From Psoroptes ovis (lineage: Eukaryota; Arthropoda; Arachnida; Sarcoptiformes; Psoroptidae), in contig PQWQ01000001.1 in NCBI GenBank assembly GCA_002943765.1, positions 2,453,501 to 2,517,500 of the forward strand: DNA of 64,000 nucleotides, given 5' to 3'. The translations under genes were made by a program, and so were the position numbers. Of the stretch, positions 36,191 to 48,827 are shown piece by piece. The notes under the pieces are model-generated. The model made no database searches. It was given only the letters and a program-made list of their open reading frames with translations, and was not told the origin of the DNA. Every line of letters starts with the position of its first letter. The first letter of the stretch is position 1.

Positions 36191-37593
36191 GAGTTCCAGA
36201 GTAAGACGAACATTGCTGGACGGGATAGAAGTTTATAGTCACATGAGAAAAAAATGTTAAAACAAACAAAAATAGATGATTTTTTCACAAAAAAAATGAA
36301 AAAAAAAATTTAAAAATGATCTAATTAACATAAAATTTATAAAATTGATACTTTATAAATTAATGTTTGATATGAAATAATGAATTCATAATGAATTATG
36401 CTTAAGAATCATTTTTGAGACCCAAAAATTCACATAAAATTGGGATTATATGAGCTAAAATTAGATGAAAATTTTTTTTTCGCTTGCATTGTACCGGTTT
36501 ACTTATTTTGTAATAACACAAGATAGATACATAAGCATAATACACACATGCAATCATTGCCTGATTAGCACGAAAAAACTATATCGTTTCCGATATTATT
36601 ATTAATTTATTTACATCGAATATGATCAAAATCTAATCATACAATTTTTATCAATTCAATGATTTAATAAACTAGATTTTATTGTTTGCGAGTATATTAT
36701 TCTATTTGTATCTGTGGGTGTGCTTGTGTGTATTTCTGTGTATGTTTGCATTAATTTCATTAACAACTAATGGACTGACAGCATTTTTATTCCATTAAAA
36801 ATAAATATTGAATCATTTCTATTATAAAAATACTAAGAAACACTGAAGAAATGGAAATAACAAAGAAAGAACTTGCAAAGAAAATAATGGCTCATAAATG
36901 TGTGTGTGTTTGTGTATTGTTACGAATGAAATGATAGAAAATCAATGAAAGATAAAATGAAGATGAAAGAAAAAGAAAATCATTCAATCAACTTGGCAGA
37001 ATGGAAATAGAAGAGAATGAAAATAAAAATAAAAAATTCCCGAATATGAATTGCATTTTTTTTCTACGAAAATCACTAAAGAATTAAAGAAATCAGTGAT
37101 CATCACAGAATCATAGTGATAGAGAGCCGAAGAATCATTGAGAATCACACACTGAATCAAAATCACCAAATCATTGATTCATTAAATCACATAAAATCAC
37201 CAAATCATCGATTGTTTATTATTATTATTTCTTAGTATTTCTTCTATCTGTTCATATCTTTTGCTGGCACTTCTGGTCTTTTGGTCTATTTTTATTGGTA
37301 TCCAACATTTTTGAATTTCAAAATAATTTTTTTTTCGGAGAAAAATTGATTTTTGGTGGAAAAATATTAATAGAATTCCATTTTTTCAAGTGAAATAATA
37401 GTGTTCCTTTGAAATTTCAGAAAGAAAAAAAATCTATTCAATACTCTTCAATTTCAAGAAAATTCACATCTTAAAAATCAAAAAAATCTTATGAAGATAA
37501 AAACATAAATATATGAATTTAAATATGAATTATAAATAATCATAAAATATTCCATCATATTCATATTATGATAATAATAACAATATGCATATC

Positions 37594-37620
37594 TCTGTGT
37601 GTGTGTGTGTGTGTGTGAGT
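37594..37620. repeat. (TG)n microsatellite
   Basis: About 12 TG units followed by AGTGTATGTG. Confidence 0.9.
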
Positions 37621-38355
37621 GTATGTGTAAACAAATTTTCAATGACCGTCCAAAGAATATTCTGATAATCTATGATTCAAGTAAAAGAATATATGCAAAC
37701 ATTAGAACGAATACATCTCATACGAAAATTGAAATTCATTGAAAACTTGAATGCTCAATTGAATATGTCTGGAACATATTTTTCGTTTGAATATTTGAAT
37801 TTTGGAATATTTTCAAAAATTTTGAACGAACACAATGGATGTTTACCATAATAATAATGATATGGAAAATATGGAAAAAATATGATTTTGATTTGATTTG
37901 ATTTCAAGTTATAATAATAATGAATAAATAAATAAAAGTTTTATGAATCATGAAAATAATAATAGTCATTAAGGTTCCAAATCATAAACTATATTTTGAA
38001 AAAAAAAATCTGCCATCAAATAATAATGAAATTAGTTGAAAAATACATTAAATATTGTTATATGGATCCCATTGAGTTTACTTTTTTTTTCTTCAAAAAT
38101 TCATAAAAGAAAAATTATTATTAAATAATGGAAAATACATGTATAAGAATTATGTGATGGAGAATTTTTTTTGAAAATTCAAAACATATTGATTAGATTA
38201 TTTTTTTTATTATTCATTTTCTGAATGAATTCAAAATTTTAAATTCTTTAAAATTGCGAAAAAATTGAATTGAATAAATGTGTTTAAATCTTAATCAATA
38301 GAAGAAAGAGAGAAAAAATCCCGTCAAATATCAATCATAAATTGTAATTTAATTA

Positions 38356-38435
38356 TTAGGTTGTCCTGTAAGTTCTTACCGTTTTTCAAATGGAAAAAAA
38401 TCTAAAAAACGGCAAGAACTTATGGGACAACCAAA
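38356..38435. mobile_element. Mariner-like MITE, 80 bp, TA target duplication
   Basis: The ends are TTAGGTTGTCCTGTAAGTTC and, on the opposite strand, TTTGGTTGTCCCATAAGTTC; the inverted repeat continues through TTGCCGTTTTT for about 30 bp. TA lies on both sides (38354-38355 and 38436-38437). The best copy of this family in the window; essentially two arms with a ~20-bp middle. Confidence 0.85.
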
Positions 38436-41400
38436 TATTTAATCAATTCTGTTATGGCATTCATTTAGTGTAATAATAAGATTATGATTTGCACTGATTA
38501 TAAATGAAAGTTTTTATAATGTACTACAAATAAGAAAATTTCAATTCAATCAAGCATAAACTATTCTGATTGATTTGGAATTGAATTCGATTGATTTTTG
38601 ATTTACGAAATAACAATAATAAAATAATGATAAATATGTTTAATTGAATGGAAATGGACACTTATGATATTTTTTTTTCGAATGGTTATTGGCATATATA
38701 TTCAAATATAATCAGTACTCATATTATTATTGTTATTTAAGTATATCGCTAGTATAGTTCATTGATCAATCAGTGATGGCAAATTTTTAAGAATTTTTTT
38801 AAAAATTTTGTTTTCAAACAAATTTCAATTTATTTAAATGAAAAAATGATTAGAAATTGGATTATTTTTAAGATTGAAAGAAAATGAAAAAACAATATAC
38901 TAAATAGACTAAGATAAGAGCATTAAAATTTCATTTTTTTTCCCTCAAAAAAAAGGGAAATTTTTTTTCACTCTTATATGTCCATAGTTATTAGAAGAAT
39001 AAGAATCATAATGATGAGAATATTGATAATAAGATAAGAACTTACTATTATCATTATTTCTAGAGAGTCATATTGAAATAGTGAATCTTTTATCAAATGC
39101 AGTTGATCATCTGTATTAAGATTTTTATTTATGAGGATTGTTTTATTTTGAATTGACAAATTTAATTCAACTATCGGATACATATTTTGTAACTTCCTTT
39201 CATAACTTTCATCAAAGTTTCATATTATAATTTATTTGCAAATCCAAGAGAAAAAGCATAAGAAAATTAATAAATTTTACTCGATTCAAATTGAATTGTT
39301 GATTGAAATTTTATTTATAGAATGAATGACAATAATAATAAATAATATCAAATGATTATTACAATTCAATTTAATTGTATTCTAGTGATGTTCTTCTCTT
39401 TATTCAGTTTTAATATCAGAGTTTTCATTTTTATGTTTAATATTGGGATTTTCCTAGTTTGAATCTAATTAAAATGTAGCCTTGAGGTTCCGTGCTTTTT
39501 GTATCAAATTCTATTCGTGATTCTAAGGGCTTGAATTAAATTTAGAAACAAATTATTTTGATACAAATTTATGAATCAAATGAAAGTATGTCGAAATTGT
39601 TATTAAATATTATGTATAAAAATAATCATTCATGTATGTATGACAGTGTATATACCGGCTTAATTTGAATATATTGCTGAAAATTATAAAAACAAATTAT
39701 AAAATTATTGATTTAGAAAATTGTTGCGAATAAAAAAAAAAGTTTTAACAAATTTCATTGTAAAAAACTATGTTCAATCAAATGTAATTAAAATTTATTG
39801 ATTTATCAATCGATCAATTGATCGATCGATCGATTTGGTTTACAGCTCATTCATTAAGTTTTTGAAACGATAGAAATCATTATTTTTTCATTTAAAGAGA
39901 AAATAATTGGAAAAAAATTGAGTAGAAAATTTCAAAAAACTTACCCCAATTTCAAAGAAATTGTTCAAAATGTTTCAAATCAAATCCAAAAAAGTGTTAT
40001 ACGAATAAATATTGGATAAATTGAATTATGAAAAATTGAATTTCGGTGCAAAAATGATAATAATTGAATTCTATATGAGGATTATAAGAATTTTCAATTC
40101 CAAAATTTAAAAAAATTAAATTAAATTATGGGAAATTATGGCAATGGTTATGTTTTCAATGTTTTCGATATAATTATATTCTGTCAATTATCATTACGAT
40201 ACAAGTAAAGAAAAAAAATCACATATTAATTTCGTTATTATCATTAAAAATGTAAATTGAAACATGAAAAAAATTTAAAAATAATTTCAAACACACGTAT
40301 TGTCACTGTGATATTTTTTTAAGAATAGAAATATGTCAAAATATTGAATGAATGGGCGAAAACAAAACAAATTTTTAAAAATTTTTGGAAAATTTAAATT
40401 AAAATTTAATTGAAAATTGAATTTTTTTCAAAGTTTTTCTCAAAATTCAATTTTCGATGGAAATGATATTTTCATCAATAATGAATATATTGAAAATTTG
40501 ATGTTCAAAAATTGCATATAATGGTGATATTATGTCAATATAATCATAATATGTTTTGTTTTTAGTTATTTATCAATTTTTATTATTATTTTCTTTTATC
40601 AGTTATTATTACAATGTTGAACTGATGATAATAAATACATTAATGTTCTTTAATGGATGCTGATGTTTTTTTTTCCAAAATTTTTTTTTCATTTTGTTAC
40701 ATAAACATAAAAATTCATAAAAATAATAATATTGCCGATAATAAAATAATAGTTATAATGACATGGATGATGTTTCACACTGCATTTTTTGGACATAAAT
40801 CGATCAAAAATTTCATTTGAACCATTTTGTAAACATTACGATAATGGTAATGAATTACAACCAGTTGGTCGTATTTATATGAGAGAAAAAAATTTTCATT
40901 TTTGAAATTTTTCTTCACTTTTATATATGATTATATGATGAAAATATTGATTCTTCAATTCAATGTTAATTCTGTACATTTTGTCAATTATATAGCGGAA
41001 CATGGAACATGGAATTTGATGGAATTTTCATTGCTTTTTCTTTTTTTTGATATTATTTCAACGATCAATGATTCATGTATATATGAAGTTTTATTTAGTG
41101 CAGCTTTTCAAATCACAATTCAAGTTCGGTGCATGCCTATTATTATTATGAATCGATGTGTAATTTTTTTCATTATATTTTTTTTAATTCTTTCAAAAAT
41201 AAAAATACAGAAAAATTCCATATATGATTTGGTAAACAAAATTCATTTTCGATTATATATGGTATATGAAAGAATTATAATAAAGTTGATACTAGGATTT
41301 CGGATAGATAATAGATAATGGAAATAGCTTTTGGTTTATGGCAATTAGATGCTTGCACTGATGTTTTCATTATTTTTTGTTTTGTTATTTAAATTAGTTT

Positions 41401-42546
41401 TTTCATTGGACAAAAATGGAGAACATATGACAAATATTAATGATAATTCTAATCAATTTTAATTGTTTACTATTTTTCCAAATATTATTTATGTCGAGAA
41501 AATATGAATTCTTTGATACTAATTTTGATGAAAATCTCGGAAAATGAAAGGAAAACAAGCTTTGGAAACAACAAGCTTAACAACATTGATCCTCTGGTTA
41601 CGCAAAAAAAGTTATAAACAACAAAATGGCGCAGTCTGTTGGTGAATATTTTTATTAGCAAAAATTTTCAAAAATAATTAAAAATCTTAAAAATTAATTT
41701 TTATTGTAATTAAAAGAAGAAACAAAAAGAAAAAAAATTCTGATTCTTAGAATCAATTAATAAGTTGGAAATCATCGATTAATATGAGTTTATATCGAAA
41801 GTTTATATTTAAATAAAATTTGACTGAAATTTCAGTGATAAATCAATGAATCAATAATGATAACAATTTCAATATATAATCTGATTTTAAAAACAAATGG
41901 AAAAAAAGGAAAAGAAAAACGTTTGATAAATATTAAATTTGTAAAATTTGTAATGGTTTCAGATATATATTTGATAATAATAATCATAATAATAATAATA
42001 ATACAACAATTATTGAAAAACAAATAATACGAAAAAATTATTAAATAATAAATTTGAACAAATGGTAAACAAAATATTAGAAAATAATTTCAAAAAAACA
42101 AAAAATAAAACAAACAAAATAAAATTGCCTTAAACATGAATAATAGATGCTCAAATAGATCAATTGGATTGAAGAAATATTTATGAATATGAATTATTGA
42201 AAATGGATTATTTGTTTGAAATGTAAATTTGTCATTTTCGGTTATTTTTTTCTTAGGGGCTGTTTTGAATTAATTAAAAACATATTGAAAATGAATGAGA
42301 GAAATTGAGAATTGTTTCCAAATTTTCATGAGAATCAAATATGGATATTTGATGGATGAATTATTGTAATTGTAAATATTTTTTTTTTTCGTTTGTTTTT
42401 TGTAAATGGTCACATATATAAATTATTGAAATGTAAGGTGTAAATATGAGAATGAAAAATATTATTAAACGATTATCAGCCATGACATCTTTAACTGTAA
42501 AATTCTGATGATCACTCGGCCATCATTATTTGAAAAAGTGACAATG

Positions 42547-45500
42547 TCATTTGATTTTCTTATTTTCAATAATTTTATTGTTATTATGATCATCATTATT
42601 ATTTTCACTGTTGGTGTTCGCCATTGAACCACCACCATTGACATTGCCATTGGCACTTCCGCTATCTTCTTCCATCGGTTCATCTAATATTATTTCATTA
42701 TTTTGATCGTTTGCTGCCGATTTGGGACTTTAGAATAATTAAAAATGTAAATTAAATTATCAGTATCATCACATTCACAATACCTTTGAACATGTGTCAT
42801 TGTTAATGATGCCATTGCTGAAATCGTTTCACATTCTTCGATTTCTTTACGTTGTGCTTCTAATGCATCACAATTGAGCAAATGTGCATACCTTCTCAAA
42901 TTTGACCAATTTTGTGCTATGATTAAGATCAATTACAATGATTAATCAAAGTGATCCTGATTGATGAATTGCAACTCACATTGAATCTGTATGACACGAT
43001 TCAGCAGATTCACAGCGATTGGCGCCGGTTTACGTGTAGCTTCTTCTTCGGATACGGCTGCTACTGGATCACCAAGTAATGCTGATACACAGGCTTGTGA
43101 ACAATCACAAATTGCTGTCAATTCATATCTGAAATTTTCATGTTTTAGTTTGATTTTGAATTTAATTCACTAAAAAGACATACCCTCCTTCAAGTGCTAA
43201 TACCAATCGACCCTCGGCCAACGTTAATAATTGTTGAGTCATGTATGCGAAACAAGCTGGTGATACAAGATAGCCACCTAACGGTGCTGGATGCCCGCGT
43301 GCAGCATCAAAACCACAAGCAACTAAAACGATTTCTGGATCATACTGACGAGCAATAGGCATGACGACCGTACGAAAAGCAGCTACATATTCAGCATCAC
43401 CCATCGGTGGATTTAAGGCGCCATTGAATCCAATGTTCACATTGAAACCGACACCAGCCCCCATACCGATTTCAGTTAGATCACCGGTGCCCGGAAAGAA
43501 ATTCCCTTCATCATGACGATGTAATGAAATGTAAAGCACACCAGGATCATTATAAAATGCTTGCTGAAGTCCATTACCATGATGTACATCCCAATCAACA
43601 ATCAAAATTCGTTTCATATTCAATTTCATTTGAAGAATTTTAGCAGCGATTGCTAGTGAATTGAAAAAACAAAAGCCCATCGGTTGTTGATATTCCGCAT
43701 GACTACCTGGTGGGCGTACAATAGCGAAACCATTCTGAAAAAAATTCATTTCAAATTGAAATCAGGATAAATGAATGGAATGATTGAATTCTATTATGTC
43801 ATACCTTGACTTCTTTCAATGCTACACGTGTAGCCAGTTCAATAACACAGCCAGCAGCCATTCGCGCAGCACCGGCCGTATGTATTTCATTCCATGTTGT
43901 ATCGGAATCGACACCGATACCACCACACGGTAACATCACTAAAGATTTGATAGGTAAATCAGCTACAAATTTGGGATATTGAATGGATAAATAATCACAT
44001 AATTAACGAGTTAAATTCAATACCTAATTTTGCAGGGTCAATTTTATGTCGATTATGTAATGATGATCCAAACAGTAATGTATATGCTTCACTATGACAA
44101 GTTTGTATTTCATCTAAAGTGGCTTTACGAGATCGAATACGCTGTTGAATTGAAATCAAAATTAGATATTCATCTGTAAAATTGATTTATAATCTACCTC
44201 ACAGCGTCCCGCTAATCCAGTTTCAGTGATGCGTGCCCAAATGCTCTGCAAACGACCGCCATGTTCAGGATGTTGAAATCTATCATTACAATTACATTGA
44301 TGTTTCTGCATGAAACTATCATACACTAATGCGGTCGTGAAGCGATAGCTTCCATTGGGTGTTGGTTGCGGTGGTTGTGTGAGTTGTTGATAATTATTCA
44401 TTATGTCTGGACTAGTTGTTCCCGCTGCTGGACTTCCAGGTGAGGTATTGGGGCCACTATTATTATTACTATTATTCGTATTATTAGTGTGACTAAGCAT
44501 CACTTGTGGACTAGATAAGGTACGAGATAATGGTCGGCCAGGATTTGTAGGTTGATGAGGATGATGATGATTAAAATGTAAATAATGAGGATGTTGATTG
44601 AAATGATAGGTATTATTTTGTGATTGATGCTGCATTAATAATTGAGCTGCTGTTGTGCCGCCTGATAATAGAGGCGAACGGAAAGCACTATTTCCAGCAC
44701 TAGTCGGCATAACGCTACCATTATTAACACTAGCTCGTTGATAAAATGCTGCCCATGTAGGATCGATGAATGGATAGGTAGCTAATGGTGTTGATGGTAA
44801 AATTGATGATGTATTGTTAATAGCTAAAAATGGAAAACCATATTGTTGCTGTTGTTGTAAATGCTGCAGATGTTGCTGCTGAATTTGTTGTTGCTGTAAA
44901 GCTTGCTGAATATTGCTTGCACTTGTTGTTGATGTCAAACGAAATGATGACATTTGTGATGGAAACATAAAATCGGCAGCAACTGTATTTGGATTATTTA
45001 ACGCTGTATTTGGACTATTCAAAGATGAAGCTTCTTCTTCACTTGCCGAACGTTTTTTTGTGAGATCAATCACTTGATCGGATATGTCTTCAGGATTTCC
45101 TTTGGTCTTTTTTGATGATGTTTGATTAGAATGATCATTATCTTGCATCATTGCTTCAGCTGCAACAGCTGCTTCGGTTTCTTCTTCAACGTTTTCAACC
45201 ATTTGCCCTTTGCTTGATGCTCTTGTCAACACAGCATTACGAATATGTTGTTTAACTAGACTAGATGTTGTTTGTGTTTGTTTGATGGATGATTGACCAG
45301 GACCAGATGATGCACCAGGCAATAATGCAGGGTGTCCTAGTGGTAATGGAGCACTCTGTGTTCTGCCCAACGGTCTTTGTACTATTCTTGCAGCATGTAT
45401 TGCTGCAGTCGGTCGTATTGGACCACCGGCTGTGATCGAATAAGCACCATTATTACTGTTTGATAATCTTTGTTGTTGATAGATTGATTGAAGAGTTGCA

Positions 45501-48500
45501 GCAGTCAAATTATCAGATACCGGAATGCCAACTGCTGCAGCTGCCGTAGCATATGAGTATAATGCAGCCGAATTAGCTAAGGCTGCTGCAGGTGAAAATG
45601 ATGAAGATGCGGATGTTGAAGATGATGTATTCATTAATGTCGGTGAATGGGATGTTGCTGGGTTGTTATTTGACGCATTGGTATTATTGTTAGCAGTTGT
45701 TCTTGCTGCAGTTTCTTCTAGAATTTTCAATTGTTTTTTTAGACAGTTAGGACTTGATGGAGGAGTGAAATCGCCTTCAATGACTAATCAGAGATGGAAA
45801 AAATAGTTGGAATTTGAATATGGATAGTATTCATTTAAAATAATACCTGGCAATGATGGAAAAAATGGTGAATGAGAGGAATGGACAGATGTTTGCGAAT
45901 TGTTTGATGATATGGATGAAGCAGCAGCAGCAGCTACGGCTGTCGCGGCCGCTAATGGCATACCGAGACGTAATGCTCTCATTTGTAATTCACTCATGTT
46001 TGATATCGTTGGCTTCATGTCAGTTGGATACTAAATTTTTATAAAAACGAAAAAAAAGGAGTCTGAAAAAATCTCAAATCAATGAAATAAACTTCAATAC
46101 CGTGATCACTGATGTCGTGTTATTCGTTGTCGGTACATGATGTGGTCTACCAAGTGATATATTTGGCAATGATGGGGATGAATATAATGCTAGATCGCAT
46201 GATGATGATAAATTTTGTGCCAAACCATTGAATGGCGACTGACTTGATTCCTGTTGAATATAATTTCCAATTATAATTAATTCAAATTGTTACAGAATTG
46301 ATCAATTAATTTGAAATATTCATTTTTAAATTCTTTTTCAAATTTCTTCATCAAACTTTATCACAAATTATGATTTGTGAATTGAATATAATTAATTCTT
46401 GAAATTTCAATAATATTTTTCTTTCAAAAAACATCAGGAATGCTAAAAATAGACATTGAAAACAGTTTTTGATGCAAGAATATATGCAAAATAGATATGA
46501 AAATCAGGGTAAAATAGTTCATTTACAATTCAATTACATCACATTCAGAAACAATTATTCTTGATTGTTTGAAAGTTTTAATTTCAAATTTTTAGCATCC
46601 ATAAATGATACACATCCTAACAGAGGAAAAAAAATTTGCATTTTGCCATCACAAAAGTTTAGTTGATTTTTAAACACAAAAGATTTGATTAATCTAAAAT
46701 GTTTTCGTTTTATTCATTTATTTTTTATGAGTTTTAGTTGATTTCGATTCTATTTAAATTTTTGTTCATGCTTAATAAAGGGCTATACATCATATTACTG
46801 AATAACAAATTTGAAATCTCATTATTATTATTTTAATGAGTATAATCTTTAGTTCAAGGACATTATCATCATTATAATGAAGATAATAATAAACAATAAT
46901 GAATCTCCATTCATCATTCTTATGTACATTAAAAAAAGAATTCAATGTTAAAATGATCAAGTTCTATCTTTTTCCTTTAAGTGATTCTATTTGATTTAAA
47001 TGTACATAAAACAGAATCTTTACTCTATCCAGAGGAAATTTTATGAAAATGGATGAAATACCTCTTGAATTGGTGTTGATCCTGAACCACCGGACCCAAA
47101 ACTTGATTGATGGCTTAGCACGCCACCGCTTGGAGGTGAACATGAATTTTCTGGAATGCCATTTGATGCCACATCATCTTATGATGAGTGAATTAATGAA
47201 AATATGAAAAATAATTGAAACAATTAGATTAATGATTTGATCGAAAATTCAAACTCAAATTAGAATGACTAGAATAAATTCGAAGCGATTAAAAATTTGA
47301 GAATATAAATCTAAATCTTACTTGACATTGTGCGACGTTTAAGCGGTGATGGTTTATCCTTACGACGTAGTAATGGTGAACTACGGCGCTGTATCACTTT
47401 AGCTTTAAGTGCAGATCGTACTTTTAGATTAGGTTCAGATGCTAATTTTGGTTTTTGTTAATTTGTTTGGCGCAAATACACACATTTGTTTTCATTTAAA
47501 ATTAGCGAACAGCATTGTTTGAAACATTTAAAGGGAATAAACAAAAAAGCGATGAAATGAATTGATGGAGGAACCACATGCGATCAAAGTATTTTTTAAA
47601 ATTAAATATGAAAATTAGAATTATTTAATAAATTGATTGTTCATTAAAACTTACCTGTTTTGCGCAATGGAAAATCATTATCATATTTGCCTAACGTATG
47701 CCATGGCACGATACGTGGCGATGTTGTCGATGATGGTGTTGGAGATGATGGCGTACCAATGCCTGTGGAACCGGATGATGATGTTACAACGGAATTATTA
47801 TTAGTGTTATTATTAGCATTATTACCGGCAGCTGCAGCTGCAGCAGCAGCGGCTGCGGCAGCTTCACGTTGTTTTTTAGCTAAAACAAATTCATGTAAAC
47901 GTTGTTTAACTTCCATCGATGCACTGGCCGATGGTCCATCTTTTTTCTTTAATTTTATCATTTCTTTTTCTAAACGCTCCTTTTCCTGTTGTTGTCGATC
48001 ACGTTCTAGTTGTTGCTGCTGTTGTTCGGCACGTGCTTGCGCAGCGGCTGCCGCTTGCTGTTGCTCATTTTTTTCCCTCTCAATTTTTTGTTTTTCGATA
48101 TATTCCTATGAAATTATTAGATGAAATTAAGATAATCTGGAAAAATTGATAAAACATACTCTTATGTGCTCTTGTAATTGTTTTTCATGGTGTTCATTCA
48201 ATTGTTGCTGCTGCTGTTGAAAATGTTGTAACAACAGCTGTTGTTGTAAATGTTGTTGATGTTTTAATTCCATTAATTGCTGTTTAAATTGTTGCAATGT
48301 TAATTGATTTGGTGGTTGCCCGATCATTGCTGATGCGGTTGTTGATGATAATGCTGTCGATGATAATGTTGATGATGATGATGATGTTGAAGACAATGTA
48401 CCGATTGCTGATGCTGAAAATGATAATGATGATGAATCTAAATTATTATTTATATTATTAACACCGTTGGTGACCATTGTCACAACTGGTGATGTTGTCG

Positions 48501-48795
48501 TTGATGGTGGGGGTGGCGGAGTTGGCGTTGCAGCTAAATTTATTGCACTAGCCATTTCTTTATTCGTTTTTTGTATTACTGATTGTTTGCGACTATTGTT
48601 ACAATTATCATCATCTATATTTTTCGATGATAATGATGTTGGTGATTTCAACACATATTCATTATTATTATTATCATCATTTTTATTAATTAACTTAACA
48701 CTATCGGTTGTTGTCACTTCTTCAATAGATTTCGTTGTCACAGTTGTTGCTGTAGTAGATGATGATGCGATAACCGATGTAAAAATTGATGACAT
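42547..48795 (-). CDS. HDAC4: Class IIa histone deacetylase (HDAC4 type), complete, 13 coding exons
   Basis: Signal-regulated nuclear/cytoplasmic deacetylase and MEF2 co-repressor. Coding exons: 48795-48160, 48105-47655, 47441-47322, 47177-47062, 46250-46101, 46030-45847, 45774-44198, 44141-44024, 43962-43805, 43734-43184, 43128-42980, 42916-42784, 42727-42547. All have AG acceptors and GT donors, all phases match, and the sum is 4524 nt (1507 aa). In order: Gln-rich coiled region (~165-290), MEF2-binding block (MEVKQRLHEFVLAKK), 14-3-3 sites in LRKTASEPNLK and RPLGRTQSAPLP, a basic NLS-like stretch (RRSSPLLRRKDKPSPLKRR), ankyrin-binding PSLPNI, VIDLTKK, class IIa zinc region (KHQCNC, HPEHGGR, LPCGG), catalytic domain ~1060-1405, and an acidic tail with DEPMEED. 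Zinc ligands D1219, H1221 and D1313 are present. Odd: S1181 replaces the first His of the catalytic dyad. Tyr1355 is in the transition-state position. Longer than human HDAC4 (about 1080 aa) because of Ser/Asn/Ala-rich inserts. Confidence 0.96.
43184..43734 (-). CDS. HDAC4: HDAC4 coding exon 10: catalytic core
   Basis: 184 codons of the deacetylase fold: RPPGSHAEYQQPMGFCFFNS, ILIVDWDVHHGNG, LYISLHRHDEGNFFPGTG, NPPMGDAEYVAAF, LVACGFDAARGHPAPLGG and LALEGG. D1219, H1221 and D1313 are the three zinc ligands by alignment to the family. AGT at 43704-43702 encodes Ser1181 where the RPPGHH motif has its first His; the second His (1182) is kept. The exon ends two bases into Gly1354, and the key Tyr1355 is the first full codon of exon 11. 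Confidence 0.95.
44198..45774 (-). CDS. HDAC4: HDAC4 coding exon 7: regulatory linker into the deacetylase domain
   Basis: The largest exon, 1577 nt. It carries the second 14-3-3 site (RPLGRTQSAPLP), VKQHIRNAVLTRASSKGQ, the QVIDLTKKRSASEEE block (a possible CtBP-type VIDLT motif, inferred), and long Asn/Ser/Gln/His-rich inserts. The end enters the catalytic domain with FTTALVYDSFMQKHQCNCND and HPEHGGRLQSIWARI, which supplies Cys/His ligands of the structural zinc characteristic of class IIa enzymes. Donor GTAGAT. Confidence 0.93.
48160..48795 (-). CDS. HDAC4: HDAC4 coding exon 1: Ser/Thr-rich N-terminus and Gln-rich helix
   Basis: 212 codons. A low-complexity Ser/Thr/Asn leader with a Pro-rich patch (TPTPPPPPS) leads into a Gln-rich segment (LTLQQFKQQLMELKHQQHLQ onward), which corresponds to the tetramer-forming glutamine-rich helix of HDAC4. 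The exon ends at GTATGT in phase 0, and exon 2 continues the helix with EYIEKQKIEREKNEQQQ. ATG 48795 is preceded at once by an in-frame TAA. Confidence 0.9.
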
Positions 48796-48827
48796 TTAAT
48801 TCATGATGTCAAAACATGAACAATCAT
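48796..48827 (-). promoter_or_regulatory. Cluster of upstream AUGs and mini-uORFs before HDAC4
   Basis: Three upstream ATGs lie within 32 nt of the HDAC4 start. ATGAATTAA (48804-48796) ends directly against the main ATG in the same frame. ATGTTTTGA is at 48817-48809. An 8-codon frame runs from 48827 to a TGA at 48803-48801. If the mRNA leader includes this segment, they could restrain or gate translation. The transcription start is unknown. Confidence 0.45.

Larger units (their letters stand above)
36270..42546. other. Spacer downstream of HDAC4; no gene seen
   Basis: Very AT-rich DNA with a TG microsatellite near 37594-37620 and a mariner-like MITE at 38356-38435. The longest frame (40902-41318) is Ile/Phe/Leu-rich without domain or codon signature and is not believed. 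The 3' UTR of HDAC4 must lie in the right-hand end. Confidence 0.6.

Noticed and set aside
40902..41318. 138-codon plus-strand frame
   Set aside because: Ile/Phe/Leu-rich translation of AT-rich DNA, no motif, no codon bias, no splice context.
41620..41660. ATGGCGCAGTCTGTTGGTG with a good start context, considered as a first exon
   Set aside because: Stops after ten codons, with no clear donor or downstream exon.
47660..48149. Plus-strand frames of 154 and 76 codons
   Set aside because: Antisense shadows of HDAC4 exon 2 (poly-Ala/Gln codons read backwards).
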